Positions 32,345 through 41,717 of a stretch of 64,000 nucleotides of DNA are shown here, piece after piece. Origin of the DNA: Ulvibacterium sp965248315 (GTDB lineage: Bacteria > Bacteroidota > Bacteroidia > Flavobacteriales > Flavobacteriaceae); NCBI RefSeq assembly GCF_965248315.1, contig NZ_CBDFIX010000002.1, positions 4,278,001 through 4,342,000 on the forward strand, read 5' to 3'. The translations under genes and the position numbers were made by a program. A model generated the notes under the pieces. It was not told the DNA's origin. It was given only the letters and a program-made list of their open reading frames with translations, and searched no databases. How positions within the stretch are numbered: position 1 is the stretch's first letter; every line of letters begins with the position of its first letter.

Positions 32345-32684
32345 GGACCCTTTCGCAAAAGTTAGGTACTGCCTTTGGCCTTCGGGCAATTTAGCCAATC
32401 TCCTCGCACCCAATCTCAAATACAATAACTTCAAATCTTATGCCAAGGTATATTGAATCGACCAATTCCCGGTTTTTTGGGTCTAACCGCCCTATAAAAA
32501 TATCGCATCCCCTAGAAGTTGGCCCTTGTTCGCACTATGAAAAAGTATTTTCAATTCTGAAATTGGAAGAATCATAGAAGTAGTATAGGAAAATCATAGA
32601 CTATTTGAAGTCATACAAATGCAATTTAAGATATCAGAAAAAGAAGTAATCCCCTAATTTTCGGGCAAATGAAACCCAATCGGT
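32345..32684. other. 340-nt intergenic region, nothing recognised
   Basis: It lies between the alkB terminator and the 3' end of the S1/P1 nuclease gene, so both neighbours end here. No open frame with coding character, no strong hairpin and no RNA gene was seen; it could hold the decayed remains of an older gene. Confidence 0.5.
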
Positions 32685-33455
32685 CTAAAATAAGTCATTC
32701 AATATTTTGGCCAATCGCAACCCTCCCTTTTGTAATTGTTTTTCTACGGTAGGCCACCATTTATATCCATAGCGATAGTACAGCTTCTCCCCCACTTCAA
32801 CCGATTTATATAGTTCGTTAGCCAGGTCTTGGGATTCCTCTACCCAACTGTAGACATCCCCGGTTTGAAGCGACCTTTGCTGCTTTTTGTTCAATTTTGG
32901 TAGGGACGCGGCCAGTTCCGTATAGCTCATACCATAATCATCAATCATATTTGCATCCCAAACCTTATGCAAATTACTTTCCCTATTAAACCATTGGACC
33001 TGAATATCATTTCCTCCCCTATCTTCTAAACGACCCACATGCATGGGTTGATGAAGATCTCCCACTAGATGTATCAACATTTTAAGATAAAAGGTCTTAT
33101 CCGTCTTTGAACTGTTTTCGTTTTTGACAATTTGAATACATTTCTGAATACCGATGATTATATCGCCATATGGACTGGGTTCCACATCGGAGTATGCTTT
33201 GTCCTCGGGATAATTTACGTAGTGCCAAGCACTAAATTTTCTATAATTGGAATCCGCCTTTATTTCATCGGCAAAATTGGACACAACTGCCAAACTTTGT
33301 CCGTTCAATAGTTTTGCTATAGCCTTTTTGGCCTTCCTGGTCAAATGCTGTTGTGCTATTTCGCCAATGGCCCTATGTCCGGTCTTGGACCAAAATGGTG
33401 TCTCTGCAAATGAAAGCTGAACGGTCAAAAGAAAAAACAGGATAAGTCTTTTCAT
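32685..33455 (-). CDS. S1/P1-family zinc nuclease, secreted
   Basis: A 256-residue exported nuclease. The tri-zinc ligand set of P1 nuclease can be traced with the right spacing: Trp22 (the mature N-terminal Trp of the family) and His27 in F-W-S-K-T-G-H, an Asp in A-D-E-I-K-A-D (63-67), His78 in A-W-H-Y-V-N-Y, His129 and Asp133 in H-L-V-G-D, His139 in P-M-H-V-G, and His163 and Asp167 in L-H-K-V-W-D. Here cleavage after FAETP would be needed to expose Trp. It degrades single-stranded nucleic acids for nutrient or phosphate supply. I chose ATG 33455; an upstream in-frame ATG adds 31 residues before the signal peptide. Confidence 0.92.
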   Translation of the reverse strand: MKRLILFFLLTVQLSFAETPFWSKTGHRAIGEIAQQHLTRKAKKAIAKLLNGQSLAVVSNFADEIKADSNYRKFSAWHYVNYPEDKAYSDVEPSPYGDIIIGIQKCIQIVKNENSSKTDKTFYLKMLIHLVGDLHQPMHVGRLEDRGGNDIQVQWFNRESNLHKVWDANMIDDYGMSYTELAASLPKLNKKQQRSLQTGDVYSWVEESQDLANELYKSVEVGEKLYYRYGYKWWPTVEKQLQKGGLRLAKILNDLF

Positions 33456-33553
33456 AAATCTTACTTTAAGCCAAAAATAGAGAAACCGATGTAAGGTACT
33501 GTTAAAAACTGTGCCGTTTCTTTTTTTTAATTTGATATTGCAGAACAAAATGA

Positions 33554-35833
33554 ATGGTATTGTTTTTTAAAAGCATCAAATCACCTTATCTAAAATATGG
33601 GCTAATAGTAATTTGTTCCTTCACAATAGCCTTTAGCATATTTATCAGTAGTATTTATTTTGGGGCTTGGGGCAGCCTACCCTCAAAAAAAGAGCTTTCC
33701 GATTTCCAATACCAAAGAGCTTCCGAGGTGTATACGGCAGACAGCGTACTGATTGGTAAATATTACATCTATGATAGGCAACCCATTCCCTATGAAAACC
33801 TACCCCAGCATCTTCTTGATGCCTTGATTGCCATTGAGGACGAAAGATTTTTCAATCATTCGGGAATCGATTATCCCAGTTTGTTTCGGGTAGCCATCAA
33901 AACGATTCTGATGCGGAACGAGTCCTCAGGGGGCGGAAGTACATTGACCCAGCAATTGGCCAAAAACCTCTTTCCAAGAAAAGAACGGGAAACCAAGAAC
34001 ATCGCCATAAATAAAATAAAGGAAATGATTATTGCTTCCAGATTGGAAGCTATCTATTCCAAAGAAGAAATCCTTACTCATTATCTGAATACGGTCTCCT
34101 TTGGGGGCAATACCTTTGGTATTGAAAGTGCTTCCTTGAAGTTCTTTAATAAAAGGGCCATAAATCTAAGAGTTGAGGAAGCTGCAACACTAGTGGGAAT
34201 GCTTAAGGCCACTTACGGATATAATCCCCGAATATTTCCCGAGAAAAGCTTAAACCGTCGGAATCTAGTCCTGCAATCAATGGCCAAAAATAATTTTCTA
34301 ACGGGTGTAGAAAGGGACAGTATCAAGAAAATTCCCCTAAAACTGGATTATAAGGAGTTTGATCATAATGACGGGATCGCCCCCTATTTTAGGGAAGAAG
34401 TGCGTAAGCAATTGCAAGACTGGAGCAGGGTAGAAAAAGAAAAAGGGAATGACTACAATATCTACACCTCCGGCCTTAAAATCTACACCACCTTGGATTA
34501 TAAAATGCAAATTTTGGCTGAAGAAGTCATGGTGAAACATTTAAAATCGCTACAAAAGAAATTTGAAAAAAGCTATGGTTCGAATGCCCCTTGGATAAAG
34601 AATAAAAAACTAATCGAGAAGTTGGTTCGCAGAACCCCTACGTATAGGAAACTAAAGGCATCCGGATGGAAGGAAAAGGAAATCATGGATTCCCTGAACC
34701 AAAAAAGAAGAATGGAATTGGTGGATTGGGATGGTAAAATAAGCATTGAGGCAAGTACAATAGATAGTGTTTCCCATTATATGAAGTTTTTAAATACGGG
34801 GTCCCTGGCCATAGACCCAACGAATGGGGCGGTAAGGACGTGGATTGGAGGAATCAATTACAAATATTACAAATACGACCATATTTCCCAAAGTAAGCGG
34901 CAGGTTGGTTCTACCTTCAAACCTATTGTGTATACGGCTGCACTGGAAAAGGGAATAGCCCCCTGTACTTACTTTTCGGCACAAGAGGTGGAGTATAAAA
35001 ATCTTGAAGGTTGGTCGCCGAGCAACTCCAGCAAGAAAGACGAAGTCTACCTCAACTATTCCATGGAAGAGGCCTTAAGCAACTCCGTAAATACCGTCGC
35101 AGTAAAAGTATTGGAAAAGACAGGTATTTTAGAGACTATACGCCAAGCTAATAAAATGGGGATAACCGCAAAGCTACCCAACAAGCCCTCCTTGGCTCTA
35201 GGAACAGGAGAAATACAACTTGATCAACTGGCGGGTGCCTATGCCAGTTATGTAAACAACGGCAGACCCGTTGAACCTTATCTCATCCAAACCATTACTG
35301 ATAAAAAGGATTCCGTTTTGACCATTTTTGAACCAAAAGTTGATGAAAAGAAAGCATTCTCGGACGAGAATCGGCAAATTATGATTCAAATGATGAAGTC
35401 TACGGTAGAAAACGGAACGGCATCCCGTATCCGGTCGACCTACAAGTTGGGAAATGCTTTGGCCGGTAAGACCGGAACCACACAGAATAACAAAGATGCC
35501 TGGTTCGTTGCCCTAACCCCAAAATTGGTACATGTTACCTGGGTAGGTCTTGATAACCACGAAATCGGTTTTAAAAACACCGCTTTAGGTCAAGGAGCCA
35601 ATGCCGCCCTCCCCATTTTTGCACTTTGGTACCAAAAATTGAACCAAGATTCTTCTTTTGATGCCATTACAAAGACTGAATTTGAAAAACCTGAAGAAAC
35701 GGTCATCCAAAAACTGGATTGCCAGCCTATTAAACGTGATGGTTTTTTTAAACGCTTGTTCAAAAACCCGAAAAAGAAGAAAACAAAGCGGTTTAAGAAT
35801 AGAAATTCGAACCCTCAACTGTTGAAAAACTAA
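33554..35833 (+). CDS. Class A penicillin-binding protein (PBP1A family)
   Basis: A 759-residue bifunctional peptidoglycan synthase with an N-terminal membrane anchor (13-38). The glycosyltransferase-51 domain carries E-D-E-R-F-F-N-H with catalytic Glu95 and G-G-S-T-L-T-Q-Q-L-A-K-N near 128-138. The transpeptidase domain has S453-T-F-K456, S511-V-N513 and K639-T-G641. It polymerises and cross-links glycan strands at the cytoplasmic membrane. It ends in a very basic Lys-rich tail (from about residue 735). It is divergent from the S1/P1 nuclease with a 98-nt gap. Confidence 0.95.
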   Translation: MVLFFKSIKSPYLKYGLIVICSFTIAFSIFISSIYFGAWGSLPSKKELSDFQYQRASEVYTADSVLIGKYYIYDRQPIPYENLPQHLLDALIAIEDERFFNHSGIDYPSLFRVAIKTILMRNESSGGGSTLTQQLAKNLFPRKERETKNIAINKIKEMIIASRLEAIYSKEEILTHYLNTVSFGGNTFGIESASLKFFNKRAINLRVEEAATLVGMLKATYGYNPRIFPEKSLNRRNLVLQSMAKNNFLTGVERDSIKKIPLKLDYKEFDHNDGIAPYFREEVRKQLQDWSRVEKEKGNDYNIYTSGLKIYTTLDYKMQILAEEVMVKHLKSLQKKFEKSYGSNAPWIKNKKLIEKLVRRTPTYRKLKASGWKEKEIMDSLNQKRRMELVDWDGKISIEASTIDSVSHYMKFLNTGSLAIDPTNGAVRTWIGGINYKYYKYDHISQSKRQVGSTFKPIVYTAALEKGIAPCTYFSAQEVEYKNLEGWSPSNSSKKDEVYLNYSMEEALSNSVNTVAVKVLEKTGILETIRQANKMGITAKLPNKPSLALGTGEIQLDQLAGAYASYVNNGRPVEPYLIQTITDKKDSVLTIFEPKVDEKKAFSDENRQIMIQMMKSTVENGTASRIRSTYKLGNALAGKTGTTQNNKDAWFVALTPKLVHVTWVGLDNHEIGFKNTALGQGANAALPIFALWYQKLNQDSSFDAITKTEFEKPEETVIQKLDCQPIKRDGFFKRLFKNPKKKKTKRFKNRNSNPQLLKN

Positions 35834-36020
35834 AAAGAGTTGTATTAAAAAAAAGGCTATGCCTCGCTTTAAGGTGAAAAGGCATCGGAAATTTGAAGTT
35901 AGGTTTTGTGAGGCTTTTGGGTAGGCTACCCCATAAAATGGCAAATTGAATATATGCCCATGAAAAACTTAAAAGAAGTCCAACATGAGCTTAGGGAAAA
36001 GATGGAATAGTCCCTAAAAG

Positions 36021-36057
36021 TTTGGCATTTTTTTAACGTAATAAACATTTAAATTTG
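36021..36057 (+). promoter_or_regulatory. Promoter of the DUF5916 gene
   Basis: TAAATTTG (36050-36057) is a perfect -7 box placed 22 nt before the ATG. TTTG at 36021-36024 is 25 nt upstream, longer than the usual 19-21 nt spacing. Confidence 0.45.
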
Positions 36058-36079
36058 GAGCCCGACTAATCCATCACCA

Positions 36080-38278
36080 ATGTCAAGATCAGTTCTTGTC
36101 CTTATTTTTTTTCTTTGTTTAACCTCTCTTTTCGGGCAAAATGTTGAAAAATCCTTTGTCGTAAAATACATCGAAACGGATTTCAAAATCGATGGTATCC
36201 TAGATGAAGAAGCATGGAAGCAGGCCCAAAGCGCTAAGGATTTTCAGCAGTATTTTCCCTCGGATTCTATTCTTGCAGAGTATCAGACGGATATAAAAAT
36301 GCTCTATGATGCCTCTACACTCTACGTAGGAATAAGGATCAATACACCAGGTAACAACTATGTTATTCCCTCCTTGGAACGTGATTATCGTGCGGGCGGT
36401 AATGATAACATCAGTTTGCTTTTCGACACTTTTAATGATGGCACCAATGCATTTCTTTTTGGCATGAACCCTTATGGGGTAAGACGGGAGGCCTTGATTT
36501 CTAGTGGAGGACAGGGAATTAGGGGCTTCACTACTTCCTGGGACGTCAAATGGAAGGGAGAGGCCAAACAATATGACGGTTACTATACCGCCGAAATGGC
36601 CATTCCCCTTACCTCTTTTAAATTTTCGGAAGGAGCCACCAAATGGCGTTTTCAGAGCTATCGATTTGATATGCAGAAGAACGAGACTAGTGTTTGGTAC
36701 CCTATTCCCCAGAACCAATTGATTTTTAATCTAGCATTTATGGGCGATATGGTCTTTGAAAAACCTTTGGGTAAATCCCGTACACCTTTGGCCATTATAC
36801 CTTACATCAATGCAATTGCAGACAAGGATTATGAGCAGAACGTAACTGAAACCAATGTAAAAGTTGGAGGCGACGCCAAGGTAGCTATTGGTAATGGGTT
36901 AAATTTGGATATTACCCTAAACCCGGACTTTTCCAATGTAGAAGTAGATGATATTTTTACCAATCTCACCCGTTTTGAGATATCGTTACCGGAGCGGAGG
37001 CAATTTTTTGTGGACAATAACGATCTTTTCGGAAGTTTTGGTGGTGGTAGGGATGCCAACCCATTTTTCTCCCGTAGGATAGGGATAGCCACAGATAGTT
37101 CTGGGAATTCGGTTCAGAACCGTATAATAGGTGGTGTTCGGCTAAGTGGAAAGTTGAACGAGAATTGGAGATTAGGTGTGTTGAATATCCAAACGGATGA
37201 AAATGTGGAGACGGAAATCGCTTCGAACAATAACATGATGATCGCCTTGCAAAAAAAGGTCTTTGCCCGTTCCAATATTGGATTGTTCTTTATAAATAGG
37301 CAAACCTTTAAGGATTACGATTTTGTAACACCAGAAGAAGAATATAATAGAGTTTTTGGGATAGATTATAATTTAGCTTCCGAGGATAATACATGGATCG
37401 GGAAATTCTATGCACACAAATCCTTTCAACCGGGGGACGATGAGGATAATTATTCAGCAGGTGTCTTTTTAGGACGAAATTCCAGATATTTCAATGTTTT
37501 TACCGACTTCGTTTTTATTGATGAGGATTTTGAGTCAGATCTGGGTTTTGTACCGCGGAAGGACATCATAAAGTGGGCCACTTCATTTGAAAAAGTATTT
37601 TGGCCAAAAAAGGGTCCCATAAACAGTCATTCCATAGAATTCTTCCCAATTGTAACTTGGAGACCTGGATTGGATTATAGGAAAACCGACCATGATCTGC
37701 AGGTAAGTTGGAATTTTGAAACACGAAATTTCTCGGAGTTTGGCATAGGATTTTCAAATCAATTCATCTTTTTATCGGATAGTTTTGACCCAACGGATAC
37801 AGATGGTGCCGTACCCCTTCCTGAAAATCAGGGCTATCATTTCAACTCTGTTTTTTTGGGATATGAGTCCAACCAGGCCAAGGTACTGGCATTTGAAGGA
37901 GAGGCGGCCATAGGTCGTTTCTTCAATGGCGACCGTTTTTCCATGGAAGGTGAGGCTACCCTTAGACTTCAGCCCAAGGTACGATTGGGCTTAAATATCA
38001 ACTATGATAAAATAACCCTTCCCGATCCTTTTCCAAGTGCGGATTTATGGTTGATTAGCCCCACGGTAAACGTTACTTTTAATAAGTCTGTTTTTTGGTC
38101 CACCATATTCCAATATAGTAACCAAAGGGATAATCTGGGTATCAACTCAAGATTGCAGTGGCGTTTTGCTCCCCTATCGGATTTGTTTTTGGTATACAAC
38201 GATAATTATTTTGTAAACCAGTTTTCACCAAGGTTTCGTTCCATCAATTTAAAATTCACCTATTGGCTTAATATCTAA
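36080..38278 (+). CDS. DUF5916 outer-membrane protein with CBM9-like domain
   Basis: A 732-residue exported protein. After the signal peptide (MSRSVLVLIFFLCLTSLFGQ) comes a carbohydrate-binding family-9-like sandwich (about 28-215: K-I-D-G-I-L-D-E-E-A-W, then aromatic strands such as W-D-V-K-W-K-G-E-A), then the DUF5916 region with D-F-S-N-V-E-V-D, R-F-E-I-S-L-P-E-R-R-Q-F-F-V-D-N and a long series of beta-strands ending in F-T-Y-W-L-N-I, consistent with a barrel in the outer membrane. The binding specificity and role are unknown in the family. It is monocistronic with its own promoter. Confidence 0.88.
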   Translation: MSRSVLVLIFFLCLTSLFGQNVEKSFVVKYIETDFKIDGILDEEAWKQAQSAKDFQQYFPSDSILAEYQTDIKMLYDASTLYVGIRINTPGNNYVIPSLERDYRAGGNDNISLLFDTFNDGTNAFLFGMNPYGVRREALISSGGQGIRGFTTSWDVKWKGEAKQYDGYYTAEMAIPLTSFKFSEGATKWRFQSYRFDMQKNETSVWYPIPQNQLIFNLAFMGDMVFEKPLGKSRTPLAIIPYINAIADKDYEQNVTETNVKVGGDAKVAIGNGLNLDITLNPDFSNVEVDDIFTNLTRFEISLPERRQFFVDNNDLFGSFGGGRDANPFFSRRIGIATDSSGNSVQNRIIGGVRLSGKLNENWRLGVLNIQTDENVETEIASNNNMMIALQKKVFARSNIGLFFINRQTFKDYDFVTPEEEYNRVFGIDYNLASEDNTWIGKFYAHKSFQPGDDEDNYSAGVFLGRNSRYFNVFTDFVFIDEDFESDLGFVPRKDIIKWATSFEKVFWPKKGPINSHSIEFFPIVTWRPGLDYRKTDHDLQVSWNFETRNFSEFGIGFSNQFIFLSDSFDPTDTDGAVPLPENQGYHFNSVFLGYESNQAKVLAFEGEAAIGRFFNGDRFSMEGEATLRLQPKVRLGLNINYDKITLPDPFPSADLWLISPTVNVTFNKSVFWSTIFQYSNQRDNLGINSRLQWRFAPLSDLFLVYNDNYFVNQFSPRFRSINLKFTYWLNI

Positions 38279-38351
38279 AGGTATGGAAAGGGCAGTTGAC
38301 AATTGACAAAATTTAAGCATTTTTGACCTTAGCTCGAGCTTGTACCTGCAC

Positions 38352-38381
38352 TTGTATTTGAAGCTGTTTTAGTTATATTTG
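38352..38381 (+). promoter_or_regulatory. Promoter of the DUF819 gene
   Basis: TTG (38352-38354), 19 nt, TATATTTG (38374-38381): both boxes and spacing match the Bacteroidota consensus. It lies 26 nt before the ATG. Confidence 0.62.
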
Positions 38382-38407
38382 GCCATGCTGTCCTAAAAAG
38401 CTTTCCA

Positions 38408-39670
38408 ATGAACCAATTGCCTTTGACTGAAGATACTGTTACGTTTGGACTGTTATGCCTATGCTTAGGTTTTGTTTTTTATACATCTTCCCTAAAAAAA
38501 GGATTTTGGAAAAAGTTCTACACCGTTATTCCCACCCTTTTGATGTGCTATATGCTACCAGCGGTTTTAACGAGTGTAGGAATCATTTCGGAGGAAAGTT
38601 CCAATCTGTATTACATTGCTAGTCGTTATTTATTACCGGCCGCTTTGGTACTCATGACCCTTAGTATCGATTTAAAGGCCATCATGAATTTAGGGTCCAA
38701 GGCCCTTATCATGTTTCTTACAGGAACCATTGGTATCATTATCGGAGGACCCATAGCAATTCTGATCGTGTCCCTTTTTTCACCGGATACGGTAGGTGGC
38801 AGTGATTTTGATGCCGTGTGGAGAGGACTGACCACAATCGCCGGAAGCTGGATCGGTGGTGGTGCCAACCAAGCGGCCATGTTAGAAGTATTCCAATACA
38901 ATCCTAAGAAATTTGGTGATATGGTTTTGATAGATATTGTGGTAGCCAATATTTGGATGGCCATTATACTTTTGGGAATAGGTAAATCCGACCGTATAGA
39001 CAAGTGGCTTAAGGCCGACAACTCATCAATTGAAACCCTTAAGAAGAAGGTTTCCGCCCATACCGAAAAAATTACCCGAATAACCTCACTATATGACTAT
39101 ATGATCATGCTATGTTTGGCCTTCTTGGCGGTTGGTCTGGCACACTTCTTTGGTCATCATTTTTCCGAGTTTTTAGAGAATAACTTTGAAGTAATCCGAA
39201 ATAAGGAAAAAGCACTTTCTTCCCTAGGATCCAAGTTTCTATGGATGGTTGTCTTTTCGACTATGGTGGGAATTGGGCTATCCTTTACCAAAGCAAAGAA
39301 TTTTGAAGGTGCCGGAGCCAGTAAGATTGGAGGCATGTTCATTTATATTTTGGTAGCTACCATAGGAATGAAAATGGATTTGAGCCGGTTTTTGGAGAAT
39401 CCTGGTTTGATAGCTGTTGGCCTTATTTGGATAACCATACATGCAGGTTTATTAATCTTGGTGGCGAAATTGATTAAGGCCCCTTATTTCTTTTTGGCCG
39501 TTGGAAGTCAGGCCAATGTTGGGGGAGCTGCCTCAGCTCCCGTGGTTGCGGCTGAATTTCATCCTTCATTGACCTCGGTCGGTATTCTTTTGGCCGTTTT
39601 GGGATATGTGGTAGGTACTGCCGGGGCCTATATTTGTGGACTTCTTATGGAAATTGCCGCTACGGTTTAA
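38408..39670 (+). CDS. DUF819 family membrane protein (YjcL-like)
   Basis: A 420-residue integral membrane protein with about eleven hydrophobic segments. The two half-repeats of DUF819 are visible: A-G-S-W-I-G-G-G-A-N-Q-A-A-M near 150-165 and G-S-Q-A-N-V-G-G-A-A-S-A-P-V-V-A near 370-385, the Gly-rich re-entrant motifs likely lining a transport path. A soluble charged loop (DRIDKWLKADNSSIETLKKK) lies between. The family is related to the sodium/bile-acid type and CPA folds; the substrate is unknown. It precedes the DUF4369 lipoprotein gene by 45 nt. Confidence 0.9.
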   Translation: MNQLPLTEDTVTFGLLCLCLGFVFYTSSLKKGFWKKFYTVIPTLLMCYMLPAVLTSVGIISEESSNLYYIASRYLLPAALVLMTLSIDLKAIMNLGSKALIMFLTGTIGIIIGGPIAILIVSLFSPDTVGGSDFDAVWRGLTTIAGSWIGGGANQAAMLEVFQYNPKKFGDMVLIDIVVANIWMAIILLGIGKSDRIDKWLKADNSSIETLKKKVSAHTEKITRITSLYDYMIMLCLAFLAVGLAHFFGHHFSEFLENNFEVIRNKEKALSSLGSKFLWMVVFSTMVGIGLSFTKAKNFEGAGASKIGGMFIYILVATIGMKMDLSRFLENPGLIAVGLIWITIHAGLLILVAKLIKAPYFFLAVGSQANVGGAASAPVVAAEFHPSLTSVGILLAVLGYVVGTAGAYICGLLMEIAATV

Positions 39671-39672
39671 AA

Positions 39673-39691
39673 ATCAATAAAGTTTATTGAT
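39673..39691. repeat. 19-bp perfect palindrome before the DUF4369 gene
   Basis: ATCAATAAA, one central G, TTTATTGAT. With a 1-nt centre it cannot form a normal hairpin, so a protein-binding dyad is more likely than a terminator. It starts 2 nt after the DUF819 stop and lies 25 nt before the next ATG. Confidence 0.55.
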
Positions 39692-39715
39692 ATTTGCTCC
39701 GTCAAAAAATAGATA

Positions 39716-40426
39716 ATGAAAAATCTACAATTTCTTTTTGTAATACTTCTAATATTAGCCTCTTGTGGAAATGATGGCAATGAAAACACCATGATCGTCA
39801 CGGGAAACGTAAAGGGCCTTAAAAAAGGAACGCTTTACTTGCAACATATTCCTGATTCAACGCTGGTGACCCTAGATTCCTTAGTAGTGGATGGTGACGG
39901 AAGCTTCAGTTTTAAGACAGATATCGAAAGTCCTGAAATCTTTTATCTATATCTGAATAAAAAAGATAACAACGACATCAATGACCGAATTACTTTTTTT
40001 GGGGAACCAGGACAAATCATCATAAATACCTCTTGGAATACCTTTGATACCAACGCCAAGATCAAAGGTTCCCAAACGCATGAAACACTAGAGGAATACC
40101 AAAAGGTAATGTCCCGGTTCAATTCAAAAAATCTTGAATTTATGCAGCTGGCGGCCAATACAGAAAAACCTCTGGATTCGCTTCAAATGGATTCCGTTCA
40201 AAGACTGAGTGATAAAAATATCCAAAGAGGTTATGCCTTTGCGCTCAATTTTGCATTGAACAATAAAAACTCACATGTTGCCCCCTACATAGCAATTACC
40301 GAAGTGGCGGATGCTAATATAAAGTATTTGGATTCCATTTATGGCTCGCTAATTCCAGAAGTGGCCAATGCTAAATATGGCGTTGCCCTACGAAATCATT
40401 TGGAAAACTTGAAAAAAGAGAAATAG
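39716..40426 (+). CDS. DUF4369 lipoprotein
   Basis: A 236-residue lipoprotein (signal MKNLQFLFVILLILASCGND, Cys17). It matches DUF4369 with V-T-G-N-V-K-G-L-K-K-G-T-L-Y-L-Q near 27-42 and a T-L-V-T-L-D-S-L-V-V-D-G-D-G-S-F-S-F strand pair. In Bacteroidota this domain usually precedes a thioredoxin-like (AhpC/TSA) domain; here the C-terminal half is helical without a C-x-x-C motif, so the reductase part is missing. The role is unknown; it sits at the cell envelope. It could be cotranscribed with the DUF819 gene. Confidence 0.8.
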   Translation: MKNLQFLFVILLILASCGNDGNENTMIVTGNVKGLKKGTLYLQHIPDSTLVTLDSLVVDGDGSFSFKTDIESPEIFYLYLNKKDNNDINDRITFFGEPGQIIINTSWNTFDTNAKIKGSQTHETLEEYQKVMSRFNSKNLEFMQLAANTEKPLDSLQMDSVQRLSDKNIQRGYAFALNFALNNKNSHVAPYIAITEVADANIKYLDSIYGSLIPEVANAKYGVALRNHLENLKKEK

Positions 40427-40435
40427 CCGACCTAT

Positions 40436-40708
40436 CTATTCACCCAGAGCATTGACTTTTTCCACAAGAGCTGTGGCCTTTTTTTCCAGATCGTCACGGA
40501 CTTCTTTAAGATGAGCCTTCCTATTTTCTACTTTCTTTTGATTAATCTTGGTGATTAGTTCATCAAAAGTACCTATGGCATCGTCAATGATCTTCTCACC
40601 TTCCTTTGACACTTTGTTACCGCTAGTGGCCTCAACGATATACACAGCGTCTATAATATTTCCCAGTACATCGTTTACATTCTTTTTTAAGTCTCGTATG
40701 CTTGCCAT
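40436..40708 (-). CDS. Small helical histone-H1-like protein
   Basis: A 90-residue charged, all-helical protein with no Cys, Trp or signal peptide: V-N-D-V-L-G-N-I-I-D-A-V-Y at the start and a Lys/Glu-rich coiled coil (KINQKKVENRKAHLKEVRDD, 53-72) at the end. I recognise it as a conserved flavobacterial hypothetical protein, sometimes labelled histone-H1-like, without known function. Its position 40 nt after manA on the same strand may make it the last gene of the idi operon. Confidence 0.7.
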   Translation of the reverse strand: MASIRDLKKNVNDVLGNIIDAVYIVEATSGNKVSKEGEKIIDDAIGTFDELITKINQKKVENRKAHLKEVRDDLEKKATALVEKVNALGE

Positions 40709-40748
40709 CTTAGATTGTTTTTTGTAAAAATAGGGTTTTTGAATTTGA

Positions 40749-41717
40749 TCAAATAGTAACTTCCAAAAGTTTTGCTCCGTCCGTTCTTAGTGAAACCCTA
40801 TTGGAATTGGCTGTAATCAGGACCGTCTCTCCCTTTTTAACCAAAGTAGAACCAAATTCGTTCCCCACATTTACCGAACCATCTACGCACATATATATGG
40901 TAAAAGAGTCCCTTTGGGACAAGTCCTGTTCAAGGCTTTTGGAAAGGCTAACGAAATTGGTCTTAAAATAGGGACAATCCACCATAGGATTAATGGCGTC
41001 CGCTTCCTTGGGATAGGACACTTTAAAGTCCTCCTTTTTTTCATAGTCTATGGCATCCAGGGCCAAATCAGTATGTAACTCCCGTAGGTTTCCGTTTTTG
41101 TCCTTCCGATTAAAATCGAATACTCGATATGTAATATCCGAGGTCTGTTGAATTTCGGCCAATAATACTCCAGCTCCTATGGCATGTATCTTTCCGGTAT
41201 TGATAAAAAAGGTGTCCCCTTCCGAAACTTTTTCATAATTCAACAGTTCCAAAAGTGTATCGTTCTTAAGGCTATTCGTGTATTCTTCTTTTGTGACGTC
41301 ACGATTAAACCCTACTATAAGACTGGCATCCTTGTCCGCATCCATAACATACCACATTTCGGTTTTTCCAAATGAATTATGACGCTTTTTTGCCAAATCA
41401 TCATTGGGATGCAATTGTATGGAAAGATCTTGTTGTGCATCAATGAACTTTATAAGAACAGGAAATTCCGTACCGAAGCGTTCAAAAACACTTTGTCCCA
41501 ACAGTTCCACGGGGTATTGGTCCATTAATTGCTGCAAGGAGGTACCCGCCAATTCACCTTGGGCAACTATGGAAACATCACCCGAAACTCCTGATAGTTC
41601 CCAGCTCTCACCGGTAATATCGTTTGGAATGGGCTTTCCCAATACTCGTTTTAATCTCGTACCGCCCCAAAGTCTTTCTTTAAGTATCGGTTCAAATTTT
41701 AAGGGATAGAATTTCAT
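40749..41717 (-). CDS. manA: Mannose-6-phosphate isomerase, class I
   Basis: A 322-residue type-I phosphomannose isomerase interconverting mannose-6-P and fructose-6-P. The zinc ligands are visible in L-S-I-Q-L-H-P-N-D-D (Gln, His), K-T-E-M-W-Y-V (Glu) and G-K-I-H-A-I-G-A-G (His), and the catalytic Arg lies in a conserved later segment (RVFDFNRKD). It is the short Bacillus-like form. It overlaps the bcp-like gene upstream by 4 nt (ATGA), so the two are translationally coupled. It supplies GDP-mannose and links to glycan synthesis. Confidence 0.93.
   Translation of the reverse strand: MKFYPLKFEPILKERLWGGTRLKRVLGKPIPNDITGESWELSGVSGDVSIVAQGELAGTSLQQLMDQYPVELLGQSVFERFGTEFPVLIKFIDAQQDLSIQLHPNDDLAKKRHNSFGKTEMWYVMDADKDASLIVGFNRDVTKEEYTNSLKNDTLLELLNYEKVSEGDTFFINTGKIHAIGAGVLLAEIQQTSDITYRVFDFNRKDKNGNLRELHTDLALDAIDYEKKEDFKVSYPKEADAINPMVDCPYFKTNFVSLSKSLEQDLSQRDSFTIYMCVDGSVNVGNEFGSTLVKKGETVLITANSNRVSLRTDGAKLLEVTI

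Noticed and set aside
32345..32684. Searched for a small gene or RNA
   Set aside because: No frame or hairpin of note; left as unexplained intergenic DNA.
33456..33548. 31-residue extension of the S1/P1 nuclease
   Set aside because: It places the signal peptide internally; ATG 33455 gives a normal one.
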